Positions 10,559 to 25,100 of a DNA stretch of 64,000 nt are shown piece after piece. The notes under the pieces were generated by a model. The model was not told the DNA's origin. It searched no databases and saw nothing but the letters and a program-made list of their open reading frames with translations. How positions within the stretch are numbered: the stretch's first letter is position 1; every line of letters starts with the position of its first letter. Made by a program: the position numbers and the translations under genes. Source of the stretch: Asterias amurensis (lineage: Eukaryota > Echinodermata > Asteroidea > Forcipulatida > Asteriidae); assembly GCF_032118995.1 (NCBI RefSeq), contig NC_092665.1, positions 14,962,012 to 15,026,011 on the forward strand, given 5' to 3'.

Positions 10559-13168
10559 AATGCGACACTATGGCACAGAGCGTGGCTGTGATGAAAACGC
10601 CTGCCGCGCAGCCAAGCAACCTCGCCCCAACAGTAATACAAGATGGTATGGAAGAAGGTAACTTACCTCCTCAAGATGGTCTGGCACCAAGGAGGCCAGC
10701 AACAGACATGATGGCAGGTGATGACCCAGCGCAGGAGCACCGTACTGAGGAGGATAAAATCAACAGCAATGACGTCGTCCAGTCCATGGACCCAGGAAAG
10801 CTTCTGAGCCCAAAGGATGTCAACAAGGATGACTCGACCCTCCCACTCCAGGAAACGGTGGCCAACGGAGATCGCAATCAAAAGGAATGCATAACAAACA
10901 GTAACCTGACATCCTGTCTTTGTCCAGATAAACGTCTGACACGACCGGTGCCACCGGCTAAACTTCAGTCCAGTCCTAAAAGGCCTCTAACGAGAGCACC
11001 ACCACCAAAGCTACCGCCCAAACCACCACATCTGATGTATAAACGATCCCCGAGCTCAGAGAATTTATTTGCGAGGCGAAAACTTCAGGAAGTTGAAGCC
11101 GAAGTGAAAGTGAGGTCTCAAAGTGTCAGTGTGTCACCGACACAACAGAGGGAGGAGAGTCCTGAGAGAAAACTATTCAAGCGGCCGGTTCCCGCTCCAC
11201 GAAAGTCTCTACCCTGTATCTATCCAGATGGTCTTTCCCTTGTTACAGACAAGAAAAACGTGGACCAAACAGTGAGCCCTGAGGAACGCTCTGAGACAGC
11301 ATTGTCCACTGTTGAAGTGGACGACTCAAAACCATTACCTCAGATGGATCAGAAGCAGTCTGTTGACAAACCCGATCCGCCCCAAAGTTCTAATCTTGCC
11401 CACAGTCCTCGGAGTGAGGTACAGCTTGTGGGTGAAATTAGCGACACGGCCACAAACAGTCTAAAGAGAAAGTCTGCCAAGGCTCGGCATGTAAAAGTCC
11501 GAGAGAGGGCAGCCATTTTTGAGAAACTGATCGAGGAAGAGACTCGAACCAGAGACTCGCAAATAAGTGAGCCCAGATCAAGGACTTGCTCCCAATCAGA
11601 TTACGGCGAGGGTGCGCCAAAAAACACGGACGGTTCGGATATTAACTTGAGAGGTCTCAGTCGGTTACACTCGTATGTCAATGTACCACTAGATGGTTTA
11701 CTCTATAAGAAAGCTCCTCTTGAAGATGATATGATCTCTGTGTCGTCAATGTCTTCAGATTGCTTCTTCGATTCTCCTCAGTCCAGCGTTCGAATTCCCC
11801 CTCTGTGTTCTCCGTCTCCTGTTCTTACTGAAGGTGAAGATTCCTCAGAGAAGATCTCTGGGATGGAGTCTGTCGACACGGACGTCGTCCTACCCGGTGC
11901 TACTCCATCGGTGGAACCCGATTCACCAAATAGTACCCTAGAACTCTCCCCGCGGCCTCCCCCGATCTCGCCCAGTACTTCTGAGGATAGGGAGAATTCA
12001 TTCGTTAGGTCATCGTCCCGAGATTTTGACTACGAGGATGTTGTTATTCCCAATCCAAGTGCATCACATGAGGCTGTTTCACCAAGAAGTACCTTATTAA
12101 ATAACAAACTGCGTCCCCAATTGCCGAAGCCGAGAGTCATGAAGCAAGAGAAGGAAACTAGTACAGTGTCTGCGGACAAAGAGGAGAATGCGTTAGAACT
12201 TACTAAACCCAAGCAATCATTCGGGGTCAACGCGTACAGAAATGTCACTCCAATGTTTAATCTACCACCAAAACCAGTCGCTCTACGGGGGAAGAGGAAA
12301 GGCATAGAGTCAGGTGGCCGTAAAACTAGGCCAGCTACACTCATGGAGAAAAGTAAGGACCATGAAGGCCAACAAAATTTCCCAGCTAATAATTACAAGC
12401 CAGTCGACCAGCAAAAGAGGCCAGGAATAACCCCTGACAGGAGTCAGAGTATGGGGTCAGATAGCCTAAATCAAAAGCTGGCATCCAAAGTCGAGGAAAA
12501 CAGTCATTTCGGCCAGCAAAAACAACCGGCCGCACCACCTCAAGAAAGTACTGATCTAGTTGCAGGCTACCATAACGGGCCGGTCTCCCCGAGAGACATT
12601 GATCTTGAATCAGTAAATGAATCGCTCAGTGAAACAGATGCCTTAAGATACGAGGAAACGACTCACCACCCGGAAGGAACAGATGTAATCTTAAGTGATC
12701 AGTCAGGAACAACAAACACTGCCATCTTGGAAACACATTCCATCGCTGACGTCTCAACGCAGCAACAACTGCCAGACGAGGAGTTGTCAGTCGGCAAACA
12801 CACGGACGCCCTAGACATGCCTCCGGAGAATCTGAGAAAGGAACGTAGTAAGACGCACCCGGGCAGTTACGAGGTCTTTCTCCCAAAGTTCATCGATCCG
12901 GTCAGCCTTACAAGGAGGATTACAGAAGTAGTCGAAACTGAGGACGGGAAGTCGGAAGAGATTGAAGAAGGGAACAACGATGCGTTCAGCCTTACAGGGA
13001 GAAGTAGTGAGGTGGTCGAAACCGGGAAGTCAGAAGAGATTGAAGAAGCGAACGTCGATGAGTTCAGTCTTACAGAGAGGAGTACAGAGGCGGTCGAAAC
13101 CGAGAATGGGAAGTCGGAAGAGGTTGAGGATACGAACATCAGAGAGAATGAAGAGCCGTCAAATACAG
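10559..13168 (+). CDS. RhoGEF exon with the long disordered N-terminus
   Basis: The acceptor TTCATTCCCCAG ends at 10558 and the donor ACAG|GTGTGT follows 13168. Eleven bases precede the ATG at 10570. The exon encodes residues 1-866: Pro-rich PxxP stretches (PPKLPPKPP near residue 145), many SP/TP sites, tyrosine motifs YVNV (Y369) and DYEDV, and three imperfect ~25-residue acidic repeats at its end (12895-13150). Upstream open frame to 10390 exists but contains the acceptor and is better read as intron. Confidence 0.85.
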
Positions 13169-16100
13169 GTGTGTACAAAATAGATCCGGTAGTATTGATA
13201 ATGACTGAAATGTAACTAAAATTTGGACTCAATTCACCTGGGCCCAATTTCATGGCTCTGCTTACCGCCAAATGCTGCACTAATGATCCCCATTGTCTGC
13301 CCTGCATTGTACTGTGCAAGCACCACATTTCTGCGCTAGCTGTGTAAGCAAAGAATGCCTAGTGACAGGATGTACCCTTGCTAACCCGTGAACTATGATG
13401 ATTCTTTGCTTGCAGCAAGCAGAGCCATTATTATGTGCCCTGACATCATCATCACAATTGTCTTAGTTGCACCACTTTTGCGAGTCAGTGTCCTTGTGTG
13501 TTATACAGTGTAATGTAGTGCAGGGTAAGGTGGCAGGCCTGATACTTCACGGAGGCAACGAAGGCGATTGCCTCCGTTGCCCCTTGCCATTGCCTTGGTG
13601 CCCTTGAAATGCTCCAGTAGAAATTTACAATTTCCTCATAGGGTGCCCTTTGTCAAAGAGTAAATGCCTTGGTGCCCTTGCCCTTTCAAAAACGAAGCAT
13701 ACAGGCCTGAGGTGGTGTGGGTTAAACGCTTATAATTGTTACATGCATTTTAAATTTGCTAAACACCACTTTATGTTTGTAACAGGGCCCAAGTTCAAAA
13801 TCCTACTGATCAAAAAAAAAAAAAACATGCTTAGCAGAAACTGGTTACCAGCTCAAATTCTATGAAGTTTATATTGTATCGACTGGTGCCCCACTCAAAT
13901 TTTGCTTAGCAATTGTGCCTAACATCTTTATGAAATTGGGCCCAGCTTTTCACATAAATGAGCTGAGAAATTTGTTTCATATCAAACCAAACAGACCTAA
14001 CAGTGAATCAATCAAAAACAATACATTACACAGCATATTTTGTTGTCGATTCATTTACATCAATGTCCTGAAGGAAAACACTGTCACATTTTTATTTAAA
14101 ACCGAACCTTACGACGTGTTCAGGCGGTGCATGTTTTTACACAGGAACACTCCCTCGTTCCTACGCACGCTACTAGTCTTACCCAATAATGAGTCGACTT
14201 AATTTCCACATGCATGTGATGTACATTGGGAGGGGTGTCTTTATTTAGACCTGGCCACTTGTATAAAGGGATGACTCAGTCTCAGCAATCAGAAATAATA
14301 CAGCTTGGCTGATTGGGGGGGTCGTAAGTTATAATATCTCGGACAGCGAAGTGGACAGATCGCAGAGAAAGGAAGTTTGTAAATGAGGAGGGATTCCATG
14401 AGAGATACCTTTAGAGCTTTTGGGAACTGTTGTTTGAGGATGTCCATTGTTGAAAAGTCTTGCAGCTAGTGGCTGAGCTTGAGGAAATCTTTTGTTGTGA
14501 ATGTGTACACACCCAGCTATTGTTTAAAACTTTGTGTACTGTAAATGGTAAGTGTACGACAATAGGGTTTTGTCTTTGCTGGGTTTTGGGATGAATCAAG
14601 TCGAGCCTACAGCCTAGTTTATACTTCCTGCGAAATGCGATACACATTTTTTGCAGCGAATGTTTCGTAGGTGTGTAGCACATTTCAACTAATGCTTATT
14701 TTTTCGTTGTAAATTTGTGACATCAAAATTTGTATCGCATTCGCATTCGCAGGAAGTATGAACGGGGCTTACCTCTCGTCTGAAAGTTGTACAGTTTTTA
14801 CTTTCCTGTGGGGTGTCTTTCGGATGATTAAGATTGGTTTGGTGAAAAAAAAAAATCTCCCTAATTGTAAACAAAAAAATATTGTTGGCCCGAAAATGGC
14901 GCTGAACATTGAGTGTTGAATGAGATCACTTGAAAAACTCCTTGTATTTTCGCATATTTTTTAAAATCCACATTCAATGCAGTAATGGTGACAAACAAGA
15001 CAAGTTACACTTACCACCGTGGCCGTAGACAAATTCAAGTCTTTAAATACTTTAGTCAGAAGGTTTTAATTTGTATTTGTTATAATTGTAGGGAGAGAGC
15101 ACGTCATTTTTATATGGTCTTATTACAAAGCATTCCAGAAAATCTACTGTTATACATGTATGTGATAAATTTTCAACCTTTCACTGAAAGTTGTTGACAT
15201 AAATCGTGTCTTCTATGGGGTCATCTGCCCTTTGAAAATCATTTCAATGACCAGATTAAAAACAAGATGGACTGAGACAGATTTATCCCTCACTGCCGAG
15301 TGTCGAGTATTTTTAGAAACTAAATGGACAATGACACATGAGACTATACAGCACACAAGGTTAGCATGAAGTTTGGGGTGGTGTAATAACGTAATGGCCG
15401 TAGCACTGCGACTGCCCCGTAGCTCTGTAAAGTCTCTTTTTCCAGGACGTCCAGTCATGACAAACAGTTTGGGGGGTAACTGAGGGATTCGGATTCAGTT
15501 GAAACCACTGTATGGGTTGTGTTTGGAGGCGCAACTCTGCACAGAACACGGCCCAATTTCATGGCTCTGCTTACCGCCGAATTCTTCGCTTACAATCACG
15601 ATTCCCCGCTTACGTGCAAGCGCCAAATTTCTGCGCTAGCCTTGTAAGCGTAGAATGCCTAATAAAGTGGAGTACGCACGCGCAGAAGCCAAAATTCGCC
15701 GCTAGCCCGTGAAACACGCTTACCGTAAGCACAGAATTCCCTGCTTCGGTAAGCGCCGATTCTGTGCTTCAAGTTGGGCCCTGATCGTGTACAACTTTGT
15801 ACAGCACTTGACAGTGACACCAGTGCTGCATTGTGCATCTTTAGTTCAACACCACAATGAGGTTGATATTGAATGGTCAGATAGTAAGAGGGTTGAGTGT
15901 GTTCTTCTTGCATTCATTACTTGATAGACTTGTCCGCCGACAGTAAAGCCTCGTTCATACTTCCTGCAAATGCGAAAGCGATACGAATGTTGACGTCACA
16001 TATTCAAATAATATGAACAACATATATGAATAATTGTGCTCAACTCTCTTGCGAATATCACTGCGAAAACAGTTGTGACGTCAAATTCACGTCAAAGCCA

Positions 16101-19100
16101 CTACATGAAAATTTGGTGTGTATGTTACAATTCACTGCTTGTAAAACAAAAAATTTTTGTTATTAATGTTTTTTCTTCTTTTCCATCGCTTTCAGATTCC
16201 ACTTCAGAAAGTGAAGTGACTGACATGCTTTGCAACGTATCTCGGTGAGTACACTCAGGACACGATCATTTCAAATTGGACGCTTTCTTTGGATGAATAT
16301 TTGACTGTTGAGGAATATGTAGCACAATGTGGATCGGTTTCCATGAATTCTGTCGCCAGTTGCTGTCGTTGCAATAACATTTACCAGTTCCTGAACTATT
16401 TTCGTTTTTCCTGGTTTTAGGTTAAAAAAAAATAATTTGTTCTGGAGTTTTTCTCAATTTGATTCGGATCTTGTAAACAAAATTCTGGTCCAGTAAAAAA
16501 ACATTACCCCTTGGGTCTTGTGAATTTTCCCCTCAACTCCAAGACCTGGGGTTGATTTCACAAAGAGTTAGGACTAGCCCTAACTTAGGATTAGTCGTAA
16601 GAGATATAAAAAATGTATGGCTACATGTAGTCCTTAACTCGTCCTTACTCGCGATAAGACTAGTCCTAACTCTTTGTGAAATCCACCCCTGGACCCTGCT
16701 TCATGCCTCGACAAAGTTCAGATACAGGTCTGTCATATTGTACCCATGTCAGCCACATGCTTTAAAGAGCATCTGTCCCATCTTGGAACAACATCACATC
16801 TGGAAAAAAAATATGCTATTTTAAGGGGCGGCTTAATTATGTAACCGCTAAGGTCTCCTGTTTGACATTTAAATTTGAAACTGATTGGTTAATCTTGAAT
16901 GAGCAATTAGTCGTTATCGGAGGGATGTTTAGAATTGTCAGGTATCAGAGGGGCTCATCAGTTAGCTCTACTTCGGATGAGTATAGGTTGCCAAATTGGT
17001 GATAATTGAAGCTTCCTGTGCTGTGTATTGTTATTGTACACGCTTTTTAATTGTCAAAGACCAGTGTTCTCACTTGGTGTATCCCATCATAAGCATAAAA
17101 TAACAAGCCTGTGATAATTTGGGCTCAATCGGTCATCGAAGTTGCGAGAAAATGATGACAGAAAAAACACCCTTGTTGGATAAATTTGTGTGCTTTCAGA
17201 TAGGAATAAACGACTTCTAGCTAGAAGTCTTTTATTATTTTAGTGTGAAATTACCTCTTTCTCAAAAACTACGTTACTTCAGAGAAAGACGTTTCCCACA
17301 ATGTTTTATACTATCAACAGTTCTCCAATGCTCGTTACCAAGTCAGTTTTTAAGTTAACATTTGTTTTGGGTAATTACCAAACGTGTACCTTCCCTTTGA
17401 GTGGCCTTTCGGAATCATGAATGGATTTTACATGTATGTTGACCCACCCAATCGTGGTCCAGTGGTTAGAATGCAGGACTTGCAATCACAAGGTTGTGGG
17501 CTCGAGTCCTACCAAGCTAACCTCTGATTTCACAATGACTATAGAATAAGTATTGTCGTCTAGTTTACTGAATCCAAATTTCTTGATTTGTTCAATTCAT
17601 AATCATAGACATTAAACCAGTGTTTATGAGATTGGCTGCTGTCAGCTTGTTTTTTTTTAATCAAACTGCCTCTTGCTACTGGGTAAGCTCTTTGGTGCAG
17701 TAGTAAGACACCTGCTCTAGAATGTCACAGGTTGTCACCCAAGTAGTATGGTTGTGTGTGTTGTTTTCTCAGGACTTCGGAAAGTGCTAATATGAGTGTA
17801 GACCCATTGCACAAGGCGCAGCGCACTTGCACGCACTTCCATTTTAGGGGTCAAAAAGTGCACACAAGGATGGTACATGTGTTTACGCACCAATGTGCGT
17901 GTAAACACTTGTACAATCCTTTTGTGCATGTTTTGACCCCCAAAATGGAAAAGGGGCAAGTGCGCTGCAGGATGTGCAAAATAGTGGTCTGTACACAGTG
18001 CGTAACGCATATTGAAATGTGTAAACCACAAGTGTCGCAATGTACTTATTACTAACTCTGTTGTTTTGGGTTCTCAATCAGGCGTCAGCGACTGGCTGTC
18101 AGGAGAGATACAAACCGTTACAGCGGCACCTACAGTAGAAAATGGCAGCATGAGTCAGCCCCAGCCAAGCTAGGAGGATTGGAAAGACAAGACGCTGTCG
18201 TAGAGGTATGCCAAGGCTCTATAAACCTCCATGTACATGTACATGTAGCAGGGATGTGATGAATTCCGGGGGTTTTTTTTGGCCTTGAAAAAAAGAAATT
18301 CAACTTTTTTATCCCCCCCCCCCCCCAGCCTTAAAGCCCTCAAGTGTGTAAAAGTCCATCTTGGATGTTATAATAAAACCCTGCTAGTTGACAACTGCCA
18401 ATGCTTATCTCAATATACTTGCCATATACCGAGAGGAAATAGAATCACACAGTCTTCCAGATAGTCAAGGGATTCCAGGGGCTTATTGCATATTTTGTGT
18501 GTTTTCTCACAGCCCTCCAAAGATGTCCTCTCTCCCACGGCTGTAAGTAACCGACTCTCGCAGGCGAGTTCCGCTGGCAGTACCATTTCTTCTCTTATAG
18601 ATAATGTCTCCGTTGACGATGATGAGGAATTTTCGTCGTCCGATGACGAAGCCTATGTCAACGTCCCAGTACCCTCAAAAAACCATTCTATCGATATCCC
18701 ACCGCTGCCACTATCTACAGACAATGAGGAGGATGGCGGTGGAACCAGCAAGGAGGAGAACTTAAGACAAGAACTTGAGGATGTTGTCGAAGGGGATGGT
18801 GAAGATGAATGTATTTATTCGAACTTGGCAGCTTGTCGCAGCGGACGGCGAGATAGCTATGAGGATGTCCAACTGCCTCAAGGATCTCAACGTCTTCCAG
18901 GACCTCAGGAGGAAGGCAATGAGGATAACTTGGAGGAGGAGGAGCGGGATAAAGCTCCGGTCGAGATCGAGATGCAAGTGATGAGGTCGCGAACGCTCCA
19001 CGGGTCGGAAAAGGAACACAGACGGAAGGCTTTTGAGTTCCACATGCCGCTATTCCTCAGGAACAGCAGCTCTGTTGAGTCGAATCATTCCGTGTCCCAC

Positions 19101-22100
19101 AACAACGACCGCAGCGAACACTCGCAAGGAACTCTTACTGAGGATAGTGATTCCAGCTGTGACTTCCTTGATGTCATTCCAAACCTCCCGGACTCCAACC
19201 ATCAAAAAGTTGACAAGAGGGACTCAAACACCTCATGCGAGCAATCGGACGATGGCTGGTCCGCCGAGTCCAGTCCACGAGTCTCCAAGGAATCCTCCAG
19301 TGTTCAGTCGGATCTAAGGAACTATCTTAGAATCCGAAGAAAGAGCTCCGAGCACGGCCGCCCGGCGTCCAGTGTGTCCACTGATTATGACCGGCCAGTG
19401 TCTTGTGCTTCAACTGATTATCACAGACCCGTCTCGAGTACGTCAGCGGACTACATCGGCGTCTTGAACAGTTTCCATGAAGATGGCGTGAAAGAAGATG
19501 GTGAGGCTTTAAGATTTTTTTTAATGAAATTATTGCCATTTGAAATAAATTCCATAAGATGGTTCACCACATGGTATCATATCTTTAAGCTGGCTTAGTT
19601 GATCTATCATTCAAAACCTCAATGGATGATATTAAATGGTTTGACAGTAGGAGGGTTGACTGTGTACTGTGTACATGAATTCACCACTTGACATCACGTT
19701 GAAGGCTGTCATCACAGCTATTTAAAAAAAACTTCATGCCTAGTTTGAATGGTCAGACTCAGGGAGGGTTGACTGTGTACTGTTTTTACCACATCAAAAT
19801 AAATACCACATCTATAAAAAAAAAAAATCAATCCAAAATACACTCTTTCCTTAAAAAGCAAATCAACTTTGTTTATTCAAAGTTAAATTGTAAATCATGA
19901 CCTTCAATGAATTATCCAGGTCAATAAAAAAAACACAAGTATCTCACACAAACAAATAAATTGTTGTTATCAGAGAATCCGGTACGCACTTTCCTGATGT
20001 AGTTTAGGATGAGTTTTCACCTGCGTACAATAATTATGCTATATACTTCCCTACACTGACTCATAACTGATGCCAAGTTCAGGAGATTTCAAACAATGTC
20101 TGGCTCTCTGATTGCTCATAAACTCATACAAACCACAGTTTTGATTGTCAATTGTGCTTGGTCATTTCCGGTAGGTAGTCATCATTGTGTACAAAAGGTA
20201 ACACAGAGGTGTTATCCATTGTGACCTTTGACCTATGTGGTTTTGTTCTGACACTCTTTGGATGTTATTGTGTCATAAAATACATGTTGTTTGGAGGAAG
20301 CAACAGTAAACTGTCTGTATATAAATTGTAATAGTGTGTCACGGAGCTGAGCTCAATAAGCAAATTGCAAGGTACAATGGTTAAATGAATATCAGGGCCC
20401 AACATCAAGCTGAGCGATACCAGACACACACTAAAACATAATATGAAAGATCAAATAAGCAAAGTAACAATTAGGGAAAACATACAAAAATTAACAATGG
20501 AACGTCTTCTTAACAACAGTGCTCTTTATAACGAGAGCCGACAGTTCTGACTTGGTCGGTACGTGTACGATGCAAAGCATTGATGCACGTATACTGTACG
20601 TGTACGTTAGTTGTACATGTAGTCATTGCATCGACAGTAACTGTCTAGCTCAATTGCATTGACAGTAACTGTCTAGCTCAGGCTGTACAGCGTGTCAGGA
20701 AGGAACAAACGTTACGTGACATAAGAGTTTGACATGGAAATATCCAACTAGCTCTACAACAAGTGGTGCATCTGAGTAGACTGGAGATTTTAAAGTCAAT
20801 ATGTGTCAAGGTTCCTCTTCCTATGAAATATGACGCATTATAAAGTTCACGCCAGCCCCAATCCTCCAGAGAAATATTTCTATCTGAAAAATTGACAAAG
20901 TCAAATAAATTGCATTTGAAGACACCCCCCCCCCCCACCTCCCAAGTGGCAGTAACAACTTAGTTTGGGGATATGCTTGCCCCAATATCAAAAGTTTATC
21001 AAATCAAGTGTTTCCCTTAAATGTGAATTTTTACATTTTTGTGAAGAGTTGTCATGTAAGGGGCACTTTTGGAGACAAAAAAAATTGTATTGGAACTTTG
21101 TAAAGGGCACCACAGTAAATAGCACAGGGCATCACAGCAATTGCTTTGGGTGCCGTAGGTTATTTCGAGGCCTGAGACTCTACATGCATGGCATTTTTTT
21201 ATACATCACAAATTACCTGTCTATGTTTTCCTAAAGACGAGCAGAGTATAGAGTTTGAAACATCAAGACCACACCGACTCTTTTCAGAGCCAACACTCAC
21301 ACAAAAGAGATTTACACATTGGTTGAACCCGCAAGTTTACTATATATTTTTAGTTTCTTCCTATTATGTCTATCTTTGGTGCTGTAATCAACAATTTAGC
21401 ACATTTTTACGACCCATGAATCATGATTTTATAGTAATGTTCGGTATCATCACAATTCGGTTCACTGCACAGGCTGCATGACTCACAAGAGTAATCCAGT
21501 GTTTTTGATTTTACAATAAGGGTGATTATATGAACCGCACTGCCTACAGTGTTATAAAAAAAAAACACATTGAAAATGAATTATGCCAAATCGGTTTTTA
21601 CAAATATACGTACATGATGTCATATCCTGTCTTCAGCAATTGTGAAAAGAAGTTGAACAATTCACAGATTGTCCAAGCACCACAAACTGTTCGATGGATG
21701 CAAACCATACGTACTGTTGTTGTTATTGTTGTTTGGCTTGATGAATTGAACATTTCCGAGGGAATATTTCTGGAAGTTAAGTGTTTACATCTGACAGGAT
21801 GAGATCCTTTGGTAAGTTTTGGAAACAATCGCCAATGACATTTCATTTCAGTAGAAGAATAAACAGCAATTAATACAAGTTCTGAAGAAAAATTTTACAC
21901 GGCAAAGATGTCTGTTGGTATTACCGTTATGACTCAACATGCAACTTTCATTTCTGTTTTGTCCTCTACTGGCTTTTGATATATAATCCTCATTTGTTTT
22001 GAACAAGAGATTTCCCCACAATGTTGTCTTATTGTTGTTCTGTCTATGTATTAGATTTGACTTGATCCATCCATCGGTTTTTGTTGTTGTTCTATGTCTT

Positions 22101-25100
22101 ATTCCTTGTTGTTGTAAGCCTCTTTAAAGCTGTCAGTTAGCCACTGAATGATTGAGCTGTGTTCATCTTGAGTAAAAAAACACTGATGTAAACTGCAGGC
22201 GTGTGATTTCTGAGGATTTCCTCAAAAGTTATTTTAGTGCCTTTGTGTCATTGGAATGTTTTCTACTTGGAGTTTATCTTGGTTTTAAAAGCCTGCTGTG
22301 TTTATTTTTTATTTATTTTTTTTATTTTTTATTTTTTATTGGTATCTACATACTTTTATTTAAAAACAAAATGACCAGTAGCAGAAGCTGAAAGGGTCAT
22401 TTAACAATGGTAAAAATATAAGTTCTAAAAATATAATCACAATAGGCAATAAAGTAAAAAGTACAACATTAACAAAACCCTTCGTAAAAACCATCCAGAA
22501 TGTTGTACAGTATTCATGTTTTATCTTGATGGTTTTTTTTGTGAATTTGATCTGAAGTTGTGGTTTATATTACTTGATCTATACCTGTATGTTACCAAAA
22601 CGATTGGTGGTGGGAGCATATCGGCTGAAATTTGTGTGTATGGGCATGCAATTCATGCATATTAGCCCAATACGCTATGTGGCGATCATGCATCTATAGT
22701 AAGAACCCTGCAATTGTTATTGATTTAGAAGCCCTGAATTCGTCTGCAACTAGTGTCGTTTTGAATAGGAAGTGGCATGATGGAGGGAATCACCCTGTAA
22801 CACAGTGGGTGCAGTTCAATGGTACATTCACCAATGTAGGCCCAAATGTGTACGTATTGGACGTAATTCACGCAAACTGGTCCAAAATACGCTGAGTTGT
22901 GCATTATTAAGAAGAACCCTGCAGGCATTTATTATTGATTTAGAAGTCCTGAATTTGTCTGCAACTAATGTCGTTTTGAATAGGAAGTGGCATGATGGAG
23001 GGAATCACCCCTGTAACACAGTGGGTGCAGTTTAGTACAGTCACCATGGAAGTAGGAAATGATGCCACTCTCAGTTCCGATATGAATTCACATTTTTAGA
23101 ACTGACACGCCGCCAGAGATTATTATAGAACCTTGACAGCAGAATATATACATTTAAAATACAGATTCATCTTTTTGGTGCAGCAACCTTCTGTTCTGAC
23201 TGTCACCCTGCCAAAGTGTATAGCCTTCCTAATACAACTTTGAGAGCAGGGGTCGATTTCACAAAGAGTTACTTAGGACTAGTCCTAGAAGATATACAAA
23301 TTGCATTGATAGTCCTAAGTTAGGACGAGTAAATGGTCATACCTCAAGATAAGACTAGAACTAACTCTTTGTGAAATCCACCCAGGGCTGCTACAGTAAA
23401 GCTGTCAATTATTGCTTACCGCCAATCTTAAAGGTACTACGTTGTATTTAGAATTTGTAGACCTGACAAATTAGTTGTAGACAGTGTTAATGTTTTTTTC
23501 ACGTGATCAACCATAAACATGAAATAACAAACCTTTGGAAATTTGGGGCTTAGTCTGCTGTGTTAGTCAGGAGAATATAGTGTAAAACCATACACAGTTT
23601 TCAGTTGGATGTAGACACATTGTCCTTAATTTTGGTTGTACATGTAACAACCAAAATCAGCTTTTCCTCAGGTTTTTTAAGTGGCATTCGGTTAGCCGAC
23701 TACTGTGAACGGAGAATGCTGTGATGTGTGTCTACATTTTCGGTACAAGAAGTGTGTTTAGAAAACAACAAAAATTGCACAAGATTAAGATACATGCAGG
23801 ACGTACATGTAGGTCATGCTACATGGCATGTACAATGAAAGATCTATGTCTTTGAAGGAGTCATTTTGATGTAAACCTGCAACCTCCAGACTACTGTGCC
23901 GGCGCTCGACCAACCCAGCTATCACAAATTAAGTCTGTCTTGCTTTGTGTTTGTGCCTTGCCAACCATTGCCACTGTACGATCCAAAATGAAAACAAAAC
24001 TACATCCTGGGCCCACCCTGGAAAAGGAAGTTGTTGGTTGGAGATGGTTTGGGTGGTTGTTTATTTTACTTTACTTTGTTGCGAATAACAAGTCGCTCCT
24101 ACATGTATGGGTTGGAGCAATTTGTGAATTCCCTGTCAGCATTTTCCAAATTGAAAGTACCTGTTCTGAAACCAAAAAGTGTTTAAAAAAAAATGCTTTG
24201 TTTGCTTAGCGTTCGGTTTTGTTAAATCTGTATAATAAGAAAAAAGAAAAAAAACATTCAACAGCATAACACACAAACAATAAACATTGTATAATGGGGA
24301 CTTTCAATTCAAGTTTTAAATAACATTTTTGGAGATAACAATTTATACCAACATTTTATTTACACACAAAAAAAGTAATTCTCAAAATGTTTGATTTTCT
24401 TGATGCCTTTTTTGGGGTAGTTGGTAAGCACATATGATTGTATAGAGGTAGAAGAGTGTAGTACAGAAACAGTACATTGTAGGTTGAAAAAGTTGTCATG
24501 GAGTAAAGCCAATAAAGAGATTACATCATGTACAGAATGTTCCATCACAATCAAACAGGGAGAGTCACTTTTTGACCAATCACATTGAAGTGAAGTCACA
24601 CCCAGCCAATCACATGAGCAGGAAGTTTGGTGTAGTGGCAACATTGGCTAATCATGTCTCATGTAACATGCATTAAGGTGCAGCATTAGCCAATCATGCC
24701 TCAGGTTACATGCATTAAGGTGCAGCTATTGGTCAGTTCCTAAATTCAGATGAGATGTAGACAGTCTCTCACCCAATATACAATGAAGATTTATAGCACA
24801 GTTTGAAGAGATCAATCAAAGGAGTTTTAGCTTAAACGATTGTGCAGTTTTTCAAATATTGTCCATGCTCAGTTGCTTTCAACCACCAGTTCATTCGAAA
24901 TTGGAAATGTTAAACAAACCTGTCTGGTACCAAGCATCACTGATGTTTTAAAGCATCCGATTTGTACATGTGTGGTTGAGGACATTTGGAGAGTCGCCTG
25001 GTGATTGGTGGTTGGAGTACGGCCTGACACTTTGAAGTTTTTTTCAAACCAACACTTTCTAGACTACTAGCACATTTACATAGTGTGTGGTTTTGTATAC

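Noticed and set aside
10390..10569. In-frame extension of the long RhoGEF ORF upstream to 10390
   Set aside because: A strong polypyrimidine tract and CCCCAG at 10558 lie within it, and the upstream part has no coding character. The ATG at 10570 after the acceptor is preferred.
17455..17525. Functional tRNA gene
   Set aside because: A and B boxes are present, but the acceptor stem does not pair and the same unit with the same tail recurs at 6160 and 61825, so it is a SINE.
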